NCBI RefSeq assembly: GCF_018070045.1
Contig: NZ_JAGPYK010000025.1
Coordinates: 22,848 to 86,847 of the forward strand
Source: Micromonospora sp. U21
GTDB lineage: Bacteria > Actinomycetota > Actinomycetes > Mycobacteriales > Micromonosporaceae
Direction: 5' to 3'
DNA: 64,000 nt
Translations under genes and position numbers: made by a program
Shown here: positions 1 to 8,608 of the stretch, piece by piece
Position numbering within the stretch: the stretch's first letter is position 1
Layout: each line of letters starts with the position of its first letter
The notes under the pieces: generated by a model
Databases searched by the model: none
Seen by the model: the letters and a program-made list of their open reading frames with translations, nothing else
Told to the model about the DNA's origin: nothing

Positions 1-675
1 CGTCAATCGCCTCCCCGTTGGTTCCGGCGTCATGGCCTGTTGCAGGGCTGTCGGGAGGTGCCCGGCGGCCGGGAGGTCGAGCCGGCACGCCGCCCCGTCG
101 TCAACAACCCCACCCATCACGTCCACGCCGTTGACCAGCACCCAGGGCGACGGATAGTCGCCCATCACCTCGGTTACTTGGCCGAGCCCGACGTGGAGCA
201 CTCGGTGGCGGTCATTCCGGGCCAGCTCGTTGACCCACCGGGTCAGGTTGCTCTCAGGGCCCCATGGGGACTGGTAGGGCTGCGACTTCTCAAGCGCCTC
301 AATGATGTACGGCGGCAACATAGCGAGGCGTTTTGCTTGGCTGTTGAACTCGGCCGGAGTCGAGCAGACCGGGTACTGGATGCGCTCGGCCTGCGGCGGG
401 GGATTCTGGCCGGTGGTCGCGGAGGCCAGGGCGTAGATCGCGTTGTCGAGCGACGCCCGCAGCGCTGCCAGCCACTCGGAGAAGATCAGGGCCAGCTCGA
501 CCGGCGCTGGCTCGCGCATGACTGCCAGGATCTCCAGCGCGCAGGGATCGACGTTCCGGACATCGATGTTCCACGGATGCACCGAGATGTACCTCGCCCA
601 GCACTGAGCGAACTCCTGGCACTTGACCGACACGCGGTCGAGTCGCGCGAACGCGAGATCGTAAAGCTCCTGCAC
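1..675 (-). CDS. Hypothetical protein, partial at left edge
   Basis: An uninterrupted minus-strand reading frame runs from a GTG at 675 to the window edge, about 225 codons, with strong third-position GC and ordinary protein composition (for example LEILAVMREP and EWLAALRASLDNA near the N-terminus). It has no stop in the window because the 3' end is cut off. The frame stays open upstream of 675, so the start is uncertain and could lie as far as about 770. No conserved motif fixes a function; the style resembles short conserved actinobacterial proteins of unknown role. Overlapping frames in this stretch are rich in Arg and Pro and look like shadows. Confidence 0.55.
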   Translation of the reverse strand, partial: MQELYDLAFARLDRVSVKCQEFAQCWARYISVHPWNIDVRNVDPCALEILAVMREPAPVELALIFSEWLAALRASLDNAIYALASATTGQNPPPQAERIQYPVCSTPAEFNSQAKRLAMLPPYIIEALEKSQPYQSPWGPESNLTRWVNELARNDRHRVLHVGLGQVTEVMGDYPSPWVLVNGVDVMGGVVDDGAACRLDLPAAGHLPTALQQAMTPEPTGRRLT

Positions 676-1084
676 GGGCGCTACGCCAGCTTCTCGAGGA
701 GTAGGTGCAGTCTCTTGGCGCGCCCTCGAGATCTCGCTCGGCGCCTCGTCGCGTGACCTGCCACTGACCGCCAACGTCGAACTCGACGCACCCCCTCCTC
801 GCGCCGCTCACCCCGCTCCTCCACGATCCGCGAGTGGCTACAGCACCCCGAGGCCGGCCCAGCGTTCCTGACGGCAATGGGAGAATTCGGCGACGTCCTC
901 CGGCCGCAGAGCACAGACCCCGAAATGGGCGGACCTGAACGCCTCCTTCCCGGTGGGCAGAGTGCCGATCATGGGCCTGAGCGACACCCTCACTCTCGAC
1001 AGACACACGGGAGGGCGGTCGGGGTGGGGCCGCTCAGCGGGATTACCGCCGAACTTCGAGTATCAACCGTCGGATCACGCGAAG

Positions 1085-2068
1085 ATGACGCGCATGGGTG
1101 CAGGCACGACGACCAGGAACGAACCGCAGCCGGCCGGGGCTTGGCCCCGGCTGCGGTTGGCGGACTGGACGGATACGCGAGAAACACTGCACCTTTGGCT
1201 CCAGATCGTGGGCAAGATCCGAATGGCGCACGCGCCAATGGTCAACCACTGGTGGCACGTCACCCTGTACGTCAGCCCGCGAGGGTTGACGACCTCGCCG
1301 ATCCCCCATGACCTCGGATCCTTCGACATCGAGTTCGACTTCGTCGACCACCACCTGCGCATCCGGGCCAGCGACGGCCGCCGACGCGAGGTGGCACTGG
1401 AAGCCAAGCCGGTGGCTGGTTTCTACTCCGAGGTCATGCATGCGTTGAGCGAGCTGAGTATCGGCACGCACATCCATGCCAAGCCCAACGAGGTGGACCC
1501 CGCCGTCCCGTTCGCCGAGGACTACCGCCACGCCGCCTATGACCCGCGCGCGGCGCAACTCTTCTGGGGTCAACTTCTGCAGGCCGATCGAGTGATCGGG
1601 AAATTCCGGTCCCGCTTCGTCGGCAAGGCAAGTCCGGTGCAGTTCTTCTGGGGCGGAATGGATCTGGCCTGCTCCAGGTTCTCTGGGCGTCCGGCGCCAC
1701 CACATACCGGCAGCGGTCGTCCCAACTACCCGAGCTGGATAGAGCGCGAGGCATACACGCACGAGCTGGCGAGCTGCGGATTCTGGCCTGGTGGAGGCGA
1801 GGAAGGTGCCTTCTACGCTTACGCCTATCCCGAGCCACCCGGCTTTGCTGACCACCCGATACGCCCGGCCGAAGCGTGCTACCACCGGGACCTGGGTGAG
1901 TACGTGCTCCCGTATGAGGCCGTGGCCGAAGCAGCCAACCCGGACCACATGCTGACGGGATTTCTGAACACCACCTACGCTGCGGCTGCGGACCTGGGCG
2001 GTTGGGACAGGACGGCGTTGGAGGTCGACCCAGATCGAGGGGCAACCAACGCCAGATCGAAGCCCTAG
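1085..2068 (+). CDS. DUF5996 family protein
   Basis: A 327-residue protein with the hallmarks of DUF5996: WPRLRLADWTDT at the N-terminus, VNHWWHVTLYVSPRGL, then FDIEFDFVDH, FWGGMDLACSRFSGR, HELASCGFWPGGG and a C-terminal AAADLGGWDR. The family is widespread in actinobacteria and proteobacteria and has no established biochemical role. The frame is open upstream to 953, but the family similarity starts shortly after the ATG at 1085, so that start is preferred. It appears full length and cytosolic, with no signal peptide. It is followed at once by insertion-sequence debris, so it stands alone. Confidence 0.9.
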   Translation: MTRMGAGTTTRNEPQPAGAWPRLRLADWTDTRETLHLWLQIVGKIRMAHAPMVNHWWHVTLYVSPRGLTTSPIPHDLGSFDIEFDFVDHHLRIRASDGRRREVALEAKPVAGFYSEVMHALSELSIGTHIHAKPNEVDPAVPFAEDYRHAAYDPRAAQLFWGQLLQADRVIGKFRSRFVGKASPVQFFWGGMDLACSRFSGRPAPPHTGSGRPNYPSWIEREAYTHELASCGFWPGGGEEGAFYAYAYPEPPGFADHPIRPAEACYHRDLGEYVLPYEAVAEAANPDHMLTGFLNTTYAAAADLGGWDRTALEVDPDRGATNARSKP

Positions 2069-2178
2069 ACGGTATGAGCAGCCCGGTTGACCGGGCCGGG
2101 GCCTCATTCGCAACCTGACGTGGATTGCCGACGAGGAGTGGGCCCTGTCGGTGGTGCCGACATTTGCGGGAGGCCCCG

Positions 2179-2349
2179 GTGTTCAGTGAGCGTACGAGTG
2201 TTGGTCTGGACGTGCACGCGCGGTCGATCGTGGCCTGCGCTCTGGACACGGTGACCGGGCAGGTGATGCGGCGGCGGCTTGTCCCGTCGGCGGAGGCGGT
2301 CCTGGTCTGGCTGCGGGAGGTGCCGGCGCCGTGGACGTGTGGCCCATGA
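2179..2349 (+). pseudogene. IS110-family transposase, N-terminal fragment
   Basis: About 56 codons from a GTG encode SVGLDVHARSIVACALDT, the start of the DEDD-type IS110 transposase in which the Asp of GLDVH is catalytic. The frame then diverges and stops. The rest of the RNase H-like domain and the C-terminal Transposase_20 domain are absent, so this is a relic. Confidence 0.75.
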
Positions 2350-2447
2350 CAGCGCAGCTCGCCGACATCATGCAGCCTTGGGTTGATGAGCCCATCGATA
2401 TCGAGTCGGATTCCTGGTTCGTCAGCTCTGCGCAAGTCACTGCTTGA
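2346..2447 (+). pseudogene. Short coding remnant between IS fragments
   Basis: A 33-codon frame (MTAQLADIMQPWVDEP, ending SSAQVTA) has normal codon bias and directly follows the IS110 fragment. It may be the truncated tail of a gene cut by insertion. It is too short to assign. Confidence 0.25.
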
Positions 2448-2461
2448 CGCGAGTCATCGGG

Positions 2462-3055
2462 TCATCGGAGCCAGATGATGGCGGCGATGAGGACCAGGCT
2501 GGCTCGGTAGAGGGATGCCCGTTTGGCGTAGCGGGTGGCCAGGTCACGCCACTGCTTGAGCCGGTTGAAGCAGCGTTCCACGACGTTGCGCTCGCGGTAG
2601 ATCACCGTGTCGAAGGCCGGGGGTCTGCCGCCGGCGCTGCCCTTGGCGGCCCGGCGAGCGACTTGGTCGCTGCGTTCGGGGATGACGTGTCGGATTCCGC
2701 GTTGGCGCAGTGCCCGGCGGGTGGAGTCATGCGCGTAGCCCTTGTCCGCGATCAGCACCTCAGGACGCTTGCGGGGCCGGCCGGGCCCGGGCTCGTTGAC
2801 CCGGATCGCGTCCAGCAGCGCCAGAAGCTGGGGATTGTCGCCAGCCTGACCCCGGGTGAGCAGGATCGACAGCGGCCGTCCGCGGCCGTCGACGGCGAGG
2901 TGGATTTTCGTGCTCAGTCCTCCGCGGGACCGGCCGATGGCCTCGCCATCTTGCGCACCAGGTGTCGCCGCACTTGCCGGGGAGCTCTTTTTTCGCGGGC
3001 GCCAGCGGCATGCTGGTGCGCCCGCACGATCGACGAGTCGATGCTGATCGTCCAC
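2462..3055 (-). CDS. IS5-family transposase OrfB
   Basis: This frame supplies the catalytic C-terminal part: GRSRGGLSTKIHLAVDGRG, then LIADKGYAHDS with the second Asp, and ERNVVERCFNRLKQWR with the final Glu. It probably has no separate start and is read after frameshifting from OrfA at the A6G run. All DDE landmarks are intact, so the element may still be active if its ends are. Confidence 0.85.
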   Translation of the reverse strand: MDDQHRLVDRAGAPACRWRPRKKSSPASAATPGAQDGEAIGRSRGGLSTKIHLAVDGRGRPLSILLTRGQAGDNPQLLALLDAIRVNEPGPGRPRKRPEVLIADKGYAHDSTRRALRQRGIRHVIPERSDQVARRAAKGSAGGRPPAFDTVIYRERNVVERCFNRLKQWRDLATRYAKRASLYRASLVLIAAIIWLR

Positions 3056-3351
3056 TGCACCGGTGCGCCATCGTTATATACCTGCGCCGCCGCGAGGATC
3101 CGATCCCATGTCCCATCGGCCGTCCAACGGCGCAGTCGTTCATGGCAGGTCTTCCACGGCCCGAAGCGTTCTGGCAGGTCACGCCACGGCGCACCTGTGC
3201 GCAGCTTCCACAAGATCCCGTTGATGACCTGCCGGTGATCCCGCCACCGCCCGCGCGCACCGCCTGGCTCCGGCAGCAGCGGCGCGATCACCGCCCACGC
3301 CTCATCGGTCAGCTCACCACGACGCACCACCGGTACATCGTCAACGATCAA
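2914..3351 (-). CDS. IS5-family transposase OrfA
   Basis: This 145-residue frame starts MIVDDVPVVRRGELTDEAW and contains the DUF4096/insertion-domain segment (WRDLPERFGPWKTCHERLRR) and the first catalytic region (TISIDSSIVRAHQHAAG), whose Asp belongs to the DDE triad. It runs about 140 nt into OrfB in the -1 frame. An A6G run near 2986-2992 inside the overlap is a plausible slippery site, so a fused transposase would come from programmed -1 frameshifting. This organisation is usual for IS427-group elements. Confidence 0.85.
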   Translation of the reverse strand: MIVDDVPVVRRGELTDEAWAVIAPLLPEPGGARGRWRDHRQVINGILWKLRTGAPWRDLPERFGPWKTCHERLRRWTADGTWDRILAAAQVYNDGAPVQWTISIDSSIVRAHQHAAGAREKRAPRQVRRHLVRKMARPSAGPAED

Positions 3352-3379
3352 CCACTACAAGATCAACAGGACACGCCCT

Positions 3380-3500
3380 AGACCAGCGCGACGCTCCAGC
3401 CGAACAGCCCGTCCTGCAGCCCAGTGAACGGAAAGATCCACTCCGGGTGGGCTGCGGTGATCACCTGCACCCAGGCATCCTGACCGACCCTCCTCAGCAG
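3380..3500 (-). pseudogene. C-terminal coding remnant beside the IS5 element
   Basis: Minus-strand codons encode VQVITAAHPEWIFPFTGLQD and then FGWSVALV, ending in a TAG that overlaps the IS junction CTAG. The piece reads like the stump of a host gene whose end was replaced by the insertion. No family is recognisable. Confidence 0.3.
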
Positions 3501-3562
3501 ACAGACACCGGGGTTACGAGACGTCCCTTAGCCTGACTTTTCCTTGAACGGCGACGGGATGA

Positions 3563-3631
3563 TCAGCGGAGCAGGTCGGCCCGGATGATGGTCTGTTCGA
3601 CCTGGCTGCCCAGCCGCCGTAGATTTTTCAC
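3563..3631 (-). CDS. 22-residue small ORF with strong ribosome binding site
   Basis: GTG at 3631 is preceded by AGGAGG at ideal spacing and opens a 22-codon frame (VKNLRRLGSQVEQTIIRADL). It lies about 70 nt downstream of the CU044_5270-type gene on the same strand, beyond a GC-rich hairpin. It may be a real small basic peptide or the 5' stub of a gene lost to the neighbouring insertion. Confidence 0.35.
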   Translation of the reverse strand: MKNLRRLGSQVEQTIIRADLLR

Positions 3632-3654
3632 AGAACCTCCTCAGCGATGACGAC

Positions 3655-3680
3655 GGCCGGCCGCATACGCGCGGCCGGCC
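3655..3680. terminator. GC-rich hairpin downstream of the CU044_5270 gene
   Basis: A perfect 10-bp inverted repeat (GGCCGGCCGC / GCGGCCGGCC) with a 6-nt loop lies just after the stop of the minus-strand gene. There is no T tract, as is common for actinobacterial terminators. Confidence 0.55.
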
Positions 3681-3702
3681 ATCGGTACAAAAAGGGGCGG
3701 CG

Positions 3703-4869
3703 CTACTCCTGTGGCAGGGTCGGCAGCTGCTGTGCGGCGTCGGACCACTCCGCCGTCAGCACCACGGTTCCGCTCTCCTTGGCAGGTGCCGTCGCATGCT
3801 TCGGCGTCGAGCTGGTCTTCGTGCCGAGCAGCCGATGGGTCGAGGGGTCGACAATCAACCGCACGGTGGTGCTGTTGTCGCTGTGCTCCACGCCCTGCCC
3901 GGAGCGTCCGCTCTCGTCCTTAACGGTGCCGAGGCTGCGTACACCGGGGATGTCGGCGAGGATCCGGAACGCCGCGGCGCGCACCTTCGGCGGGGCCGGC
4001 GTGTCCAGCAGCATCCGGCTCAGGAAGCCGAACAGCAGCTGATTGCTCGCGGTGCTGCCGGCGGCGACCCCCATCTCCTTCTGGATCCGGCTGGTCACCC
4101 ACACCCGCAGCGCGCCCTGCTCGTCCGGCAGTTGCCGGACCTGTTCCAGGCTGAGCTGTCCGAGGTCCTCCAGGTAGCGGGGAGCCTCGGTGTCCCTGGT
4201 GAGGGTGCCCTCGCCCGGCCGGGTGGACAGGACCAGCTTGTTCGGGCTGTCGGTGTCGAGGGTCCACTCGGTCGGGGAGCCGGCCGCGCGCCAGGCCTGC
4301 TCGTCGGCGGCGCTGTACGGCCGTATGCCGAGCTCCCGGCGGCCGGTCCAGCTGGTCTCCCGCGGGTCGCTGGCGTCCCAGCTCTCGTTAACGCTGCGCC
4401 GGAGCATCCAGTACCCGTCAGAGTCGGTGCCGACCCGCTGCGGCCCGAACACGTCGAGCGTCTTGACATGCCAGTACTTGCCCGACTCAGCAGGCGCCTG
4501 CTCCGCCCGGGTCGCCGCGGCGAGCAGAATGTCGCGCGCCGTCACCGGCGTCACGCCCCCGATGGCGCTGTCCGCGGCTCCCGGCTGCCCACCGGCCAGC
4601 GGCGGGGTGCCGGTCTGCCCGCCCGGCGGTGCCGAGAGCATCGTCACCGCCAGCACCCCCGCCGCGGCCGCCCCGACCAACCCGGTGCCGAGGAAGGACC
4701 AGCGCAGCACCGGCCGCGACGCCGTCGACCGGCCGACCACACGATGACCGGACGAGTCCCCGGCCGACGCGGCCGCGACGACCCCGTCCAGCACCCGCCG
4801 CCCTACGTCACTGCGTGCCCATCCGGCCGAGTCCGGTCGGCCCTGACGCACCAACTCATCGATATTCAT
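3703..4869 (-). CDS. CU044_5270 family protein, membrane partner of an ECF sigma factor
   Basis: A 388-residue protein with a short cytoplasmic N-terminus, one transmembrane helix around residues 55-80 (WSFLGTGLVGAAAAGVLAV) and a large extracytoplasmic domain containing WHVKTLDVFGP and VDPSTHRLLG. This is the layout of the CU044_5270 family, which regularly sits behind ECF sigma genes. The start overlaps the sigma gene by 14 bp, implying translational coupling. It probably works as a membrane sensor or anti-sigma-like partner, although no zinc-binding anti-sigma motif is visible, so the regulatory role is inferred from context. Confidence 0.8.
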   Translation of the reverse strand: MNIDELVRQGRPDSAGWARSDVGRRVLDGVVAAASAGDSSGHRVVGRSTASRPVLRWSFLGTGLVGAAAAGVLAVTMLSAPPGGQTGTPPLAGGQPGAADSAIGGVTPVTARDILLAAATRAEQAPAESGKYWHVKTLDVFGPQRVGTDSDGYWMLRRSVNESWDASDPRETSWTGRRELGIRPYSAADEQAWRAAGSPTEWTLDTDSPNKLVLSTRPGEGTLTRDTEAPRYLEDLGQLSLEQVRQLPDEQGALRVWVTSRIQKEMGVAAGSTASNQLLFGFLSRMLLDTPAPPKVRAAAFRILADIPGVRSLGTVKDESGRSGQGVEHSDNSTTVRLIVDPSTHRLLGTKTSSTPKHATAPAKESGTVVLTAEWSDAAQQLPTLPQE

Positions 4870-5425
4870 CGAGTCCCTCTCCCACTGTCACTGGATTGCG
4901 GATGGTCGACCAGGCTTCGCTTTCGTCCTTGGTGACCCGTTCGTACGCGGCGCGGAACCGGTTGCGGGCACGGTGCAGCCGGACAGCGTAGGTGGGGCGC
5001 GAGACGCCGAGCACCCGCGCCGCCTCCGCCGGGGTCAGGTCAAACCAGGCTGCCGTGACCAGCACTTCGCGGTCCCGCGCACCGAGCGCGTCCAGCGCCC
5101 GGCGCACCTGGTCGCGCAGCGCGACATCATCGGCGAGCCGATCTGGCCCGTCCTCCGCGACCGTCGACGTGACCACCCGCTCGTCCAGCGCGGCCGCGGC
5201 GGCGCCTTGCCGACGGCGGGCCAGCACCACGTTGCGCGCCACGCCGAACAGCCAGCCCCGCTCCTCGCCCGCCCGAACCCTTTCCAGTGACCGCCAGGCC
5301 ACCAGAAATACCTCACCCACCACGTCCGCAGCGTCTTGCCGACCGACTCTCCAGGTCGCGTACGCGTGGATGTCGTCGGCATGTCGGCGGAACAGCTCGG
5401 TCACCCGATCTTCCCGTTCTCGCAT
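4856..5425 (-). CDS. RNA polymerase ECF sigma factor (SigE-like)
   Basis: About 189 residues with both ECF domains. Region 2 holds LFRRHADDIHAYATWRVG and DVVGEVFLVAWR, and region 4 holds LGARDREVLVTAAWFDLTP followed by the helix-turn-helix AARVLGVSRPTYAVRLHRAR. The start at 5425 is chosen because GGAGG lies 5 nt upstream; the frame is open further up to 5476 without a ribosome site. It overlaps its downstream partner, and the pair probably forms one regulatory unit responding to an envelope signal. Confidence 0.93.
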   Translation of the reverse strand: MREREDRVTELFRRHADDIHAYATWRVGRQDAADVVGEVFLVAWRSLERVRAGEERGWLFGVARNVVLARRRQGAAAAALDERVVTSTVAEDGPDRLADDVALRDQVRRALDALGARDREVLVTAAWFDLTPAEAARVLGVSRPTYAVRLHRARNRFRAAYERVTKDESEAWSTIRNPVTVGEGLDEYR

Positions 5426-5658
5426 TGCACCTCCGCAGCTCTCCTTGTCGCGGGTACTTGTCGACGGCAGGGCCACGGATTACAGAGGCAGGCGAGAAAA
5501 TTCCAGGAGACCGCTGTGGAGCACAGCAACAATTGGCGCCTGGACCTCACAGCGGTCAGGTAATGGCGGGTTCTCCCTCTGGATGTCGGCAGACAACGTC
5601 ACCAGAGACGGCAAACCGAGCGCCCACCTCGCATCCCAGCCCGCCGCCTGCTCTGCTA

Positions 5659-6083
5659 TCAGCGATCAGGCAGGCAGACCGCACGAACCTGCTCCGTCAC
5701 CGTTGCATGGTCGTCGCCCTGGTGCTCGATGACACGCGACCCCACGCTCTCAAGCTTTGACGGTGGTCGGCCTGAGCGGGTCATCTCGGCGCGATAGTCA
5801 CGCCACTGCTGCCGCAGCTCGTCGTGGCGGGCCCGGCCAGCACCCGGGATAGCCCCAGCTCGTCGCCGGCGCTCAGCTTCAACAGGCAACCGTGGCCGCC
5901 GCCTTCGGGGTTGCCTCCCCTTGCGGCTTCCAATTGCTTTCGCACGACCCATGAGGCGGGCACAGCAACGAGGCCGGCGCAGACGAGCGCCACGAGCGCC
6001 CACGGCCATTGCCGCGACGGCCTATTCGCTTCGCGGAGTCGGTGCGGTCGCCATCCTGCTGCCCCTCCCCCATGGTCATCTCG
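5659..6083 (-). pseudogene. Frameshifted small membrane-protein gene
   Basis: One protein can be followed only by moving between three minus-strand frames: MGEGQQDGDRTDSAKR, then a hydrophobic helix (ALVALVCAGLVAVPASWVV), then GEATPKAAATVAC, LLKLSAGDELGLSRVLAG and RHDELRQQWRDYRAEM, ending at 5659 after VTEQVRAVCLPDR. At least three indels are needed, so the gene is dead or the sequence is poor here. The ancestral product was a single-pass membrane protein of unknown role. It is directly flanked by a transposase remnant. Confidence 0.5.
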
Positions 6084-6117
6084 CGACCATACGAGAGCCT
6101 CGGGTAGCGAGCTTGGC

Positions 6118-6648
6118 GGCGGCTCAGCCCTCGGCCGGCGTGATCGACACCCAGAGCGTGAAAACGTCCACCAACGCGCCGCTGGCCAGCCAAGGCATCG
6201 ACGCCGGCAAGAAGACTGTCGGACGCAAGCGCGGCATCGTCACCGACACCCTCGGTCTGCTCCTCGCCGTCATCGTCACCGCGGCCAGCGCCAGCGCCAG
6301 CGACAACACGATCAGCATCGACCTACTCGATCAGGCCAAAGCCGCGCATCCCGCCCTGGCCAAGACCTGGGTCAACGCCGGCTTCAAGAACAAGGTCATC
6401 GAACACGGCGCCACCCTCGGCATCGACGTCGAGGTCGTCGCCAAAGACCCGCACATCAAAGAATCTCAGTGGTCAAACGCCGATGGGTCATCGAACGCAC
6501 CCTCGGCTGGATCATGCTCCACCGGCGCCTCGCCCGCGACTACAACGCCCTACCCGACAACCCCGCCAGCATGATCCACATCGCGATGATCGACAACCTC
6601 ACCAAACGGGTCACCGACGAAACCACCCCAACCTGGCGAGACATCTGA
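6118..6648 (+). pseudogene. IS5-like transposase, 5'-truncated and frameshifted
   Basis: The catalytic half of a DDE transposase is readable: VIDTQSVKTS, GRKRGIVTDTLGLLLAVIV, GFKNKVIEHGATLGIDVEVV. A frame change near 6465 then leads to VVKRRWVIERTLGWIMLHRR and a conserved end PTWRDI. The N-terminal third is missing. The stretch after the stop to about 6690 (GCAAAATACGTGAATCAG and on) may be the right inverted repeat. Confidence 0.85.
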
Positions 6649-6785
6649 AGATCACATCACTCGCAAAATACGTGAATCAGACGCCCTCTTAGTACAGCCG
6701 GAGTCCCGCCAGACCGCCGACTCCTACCATGCGCGACGGGCCATGAGGGCGGACAGGGCGTGCCGATCGGCCCCATACTCGACCG

Positions 6786-7397
6786 ATGCGGCTGTACCTG
6801 TCCTCGTTCCGCACCGGGGCGCACCCGGACCGGCTCCTCGCCCTGACGGGCGGCCGGCGTACCGCTCTGATTCCGAACGCCCTCGACGCGCTGCCCACCG
6901 GTGTGCGTGACAACGCCCTGCGACGCGACCTCGACGACCTCCACGAGTTGGGCCTCGACGTGGCAACGGTCGACCTGCGCGAACCGGGCGCGGTGGCCCG
7001 CCTCGCCGAGCACGACATCATTTGGGTACGCGGCGGAAACGTGTTCGTCCTGCGCCGGGTGCTCGCGGACACCGGGGCCGACTCCGCGCTGCTCGACCTG
7101 CTGCATGGCGACGCTTTGGTCTACGGCGGCTACAGCGCCGGCGCCTGCGTGCTGGCAGACGACCTGTCGGGGCTGGCGCGGGTCGACGACCCGGCCGCCG
7201 TCGCCGACCCGCTGACGACCGGCCTCGGCCTCCTCGACCGGCCCTTCGTCCCGCATGTACGGTCACCCGGCCATCCAGAAACCAGCCAATGTAACGCCGT
7301 GTCGGCCGCGTACGACGCCGCCGGCGAGCCGCACTGGGCACTGCGCGACGGCGAGGTGCTGCTGGTCGACGGCGACCGGACCGAACTGCTGCACTGA
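6786..7397 (+). CDS. Peptidase E-like protein (family S51, class I glutamine amidotransferase fold)
   Basis: A 203-residue cytosolic protein with IIWVRGGNVFVL, the nucleophile elbow YGGYSAGACVL (Ser of YSAG is the expected nucleophile) and VPHVRSPGHPET with the conserved His. These match S51 dipeptidases acting on N-terminal aspartyl peptides and their many uncharacterised actinobacterial relatives. Length is close to the family norm. The gene is isolated, between an IS remnant and a RidA gene, so substrate cannot be deduced from context. Confidence 0.85.
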   Translation: MRLYLSSFRTGAHPDRLLALTGGRRTALIPNALDALPTGVRDNALRRDLDDLHELGLDVATVDLREPGAVARLAEHDIIWVRGGNVFVLRRVLADTGADSALLDLLHGDALVYGGYSAGACVLADDLSGLARVDDPAAVADPLTTGLGLLDRPFVPHVRSPGHPETSQCNAVSAAYDAAGEPHWALRDGEVLLVDGDRTELLH

Positions 7398-7564
7398 GCG
7401 AGGAAGAGGGCGGTTCGCCCGCTTTCCCCAACTTCAAGACGTACCGCCGCGATGGTCCTGTTATGTTCACGACCGCACCTGCGGCGCGCGCAGGGGTCCG
7501 GGACCCAGCTCACAGCCAGGGTCGGCCGTCACTCGGCGGAGCAGATAACTCGACGGAGGTAGCC

Positions 7565-7969
7565 GTGACCGTTAAGACCCAGACCTTTCAATTCGGCGTG
7601 CCGTGGGAGTCGCTCTCCGGGTACAGCCAGGCGTACCGCGCTGGTGACACGCTCTACGTCTCGGGTCAGCTGTCCCACGACATGTCCGGCAACTTCATCG
7701 GCGCCGGCGACTTTGAACTACAGGTGAAGACCACCCTGGCCAACCTGGATCTCGTGCTGAAGCACTTCGGGGCGAGCCGCAAGCAGATCGTCGAAACCAA
7801 CGTGCTGGTGAGGAACCTGCGCGACAACTTCGACACCTTGGCACGTCTCCACGCCGCGTACGTCGGGGATCATCGACCCGCCAGCACCGTGGTGGGCATC
7901 TCCGACCTCGCCCTGCCGGAGCAGCTGGTCGAGCTCGGCGCTGTCGTCCGCCTCGACCTGCCCGCGTAG
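7565..7969 (+). CDS. RidA family protein (YjgF/YER057c/UK114)
   Basis: 134 residues with the RidA pattern: YRAGDTLYVSGQLSHD, a central NLDLVLKHFGASRKQIVETNV stretch, and the C-terminal RPASTVVGISDLALPEQLVEL, where the Arg is the conserved carboxylate-binding residue. Classical RidA deaminates reactive enamine/imine intermediates. GTG at 7565 is chosen because GGAGG lies 5 nt upstream. It is monocistronic and ends about 340 bp before a strong terminator. Confidence 0.9.
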   Translation: MTVKTQTFQFGVPWESLSGYSQAYRAGDTLYVSGQLSHDMSGNFIGAGDFELQVKTTLANLDLVLKHFGASRKQIVETNVLVRNLRDNFDTLARLHAAYVGDHRPASTVVGISDLALPEQLVELGAVVRLDLPA

Positions 7970-8307
7970 CCGCCAGGCGGTGGGGACCCGGCCGCCGCAC
8001 GGCTGGGTCCCTCCGACGCGCCGGCGCTCGCCGACCGTCTCAACAACATGATCGAGCCGCTCGTGGCGATGCCGTACCGCCCTGCGGCGCTCGCACCACA
8101 GCTCTGAGGCGTCCGGCCGGGGAGAATCCGCAGTTAAGGGCGCTGGCCGACCCACCTGGGCTGCCTGGTACTTCACTTGGCCAAGAGCTCCGGCCGCACG
8201 CACGTCGACGCCGCCGTCACCTTGCTGACCGGGTGTATCGCCGTGATGGTCGTCGCGTTGGCCGGATGAACTCGGCGACCTTCAGGATCCTCACGCGCCG
8301 CTCAACG
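7970..8307 (+). other. No intact gene; short coding-like scraps
   Basis: Two short plus-strand pieces have coding character: 8007-8107 (PSDAPALADRLNNMIEPLV, ending PAALAPQL) and about 8150-8270 (HVDAAVTLLTGCIAVMVVAL). Both lack starts and family motifs. They are probably remnants. Confidence 0.3.
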
Positions 8308-8340
8308 ACGGCCCCGCCCCTTCCAAAGGGGCGGGGCCGT
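8308..8340. terminator. Strong GC hairpin terminator
   Basis: ACGGCCCCGCCCC pairs with GGGGCGGGGCCGT across a short loop and is followed by TTTC on the plus strand. It could serve the rightward gene(s), the leftward integrase fragment, or both. Confidence 0.8.
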
Positions 8341-8608
8341 TTCGGATATCAGGGCGTTGTCGACAAGGACGTCCAGAGCTGGCAGGTGCTGCAGACCCGA
8401 CCCGACACCGCGAGAACTGTCCGTCTGCCTGCCATGCAACCGGCAGGTAGCGGCTTGCAGCCGGGCGTGCGCCATGGTGGGCCGGCGGGCGATGGTCAGG
8501 TGAGGGTACTGGCCCACCCCATCCCCGGACGGGCGCGGTGTGCCGGCTCTATCGCGACCAAACCGGCTGACCACCGTCGTCATGCCGCCCGATGCGGTCG
8601 ACGGGGGA

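Larger units (their letters stand above)
2462..3374 (-). mobile_element. IS5-family insertion sequence (IS427-like)
   Basis: The element carries two overlapping transposase frames in the IS427 arrangement. The right-hand end, read inward, begins GGGCGTGTCC at about 3372 and abuts CTAG, the kind of target this IS group prefers. I could not find a matching inverted repeat beside the left end near 2455, so that end may be truncated or diverged. It sits between two coding remnants, suggesting it helped break a gene. Confidence 0.8.

Noticed and set aside
299..1006. 235-codon minus-strand frame overlapping the left-edge gene
   Set aside because: Arg/Gly/Ser-rich shadow composition; the GTG-initiated frame ending at the window edge has proper codon bias.
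1043..2113. 356-codon frame opposite the DUF5996 gene
   Set aside because: Antisense shadow of a clearly recognisable family protein.
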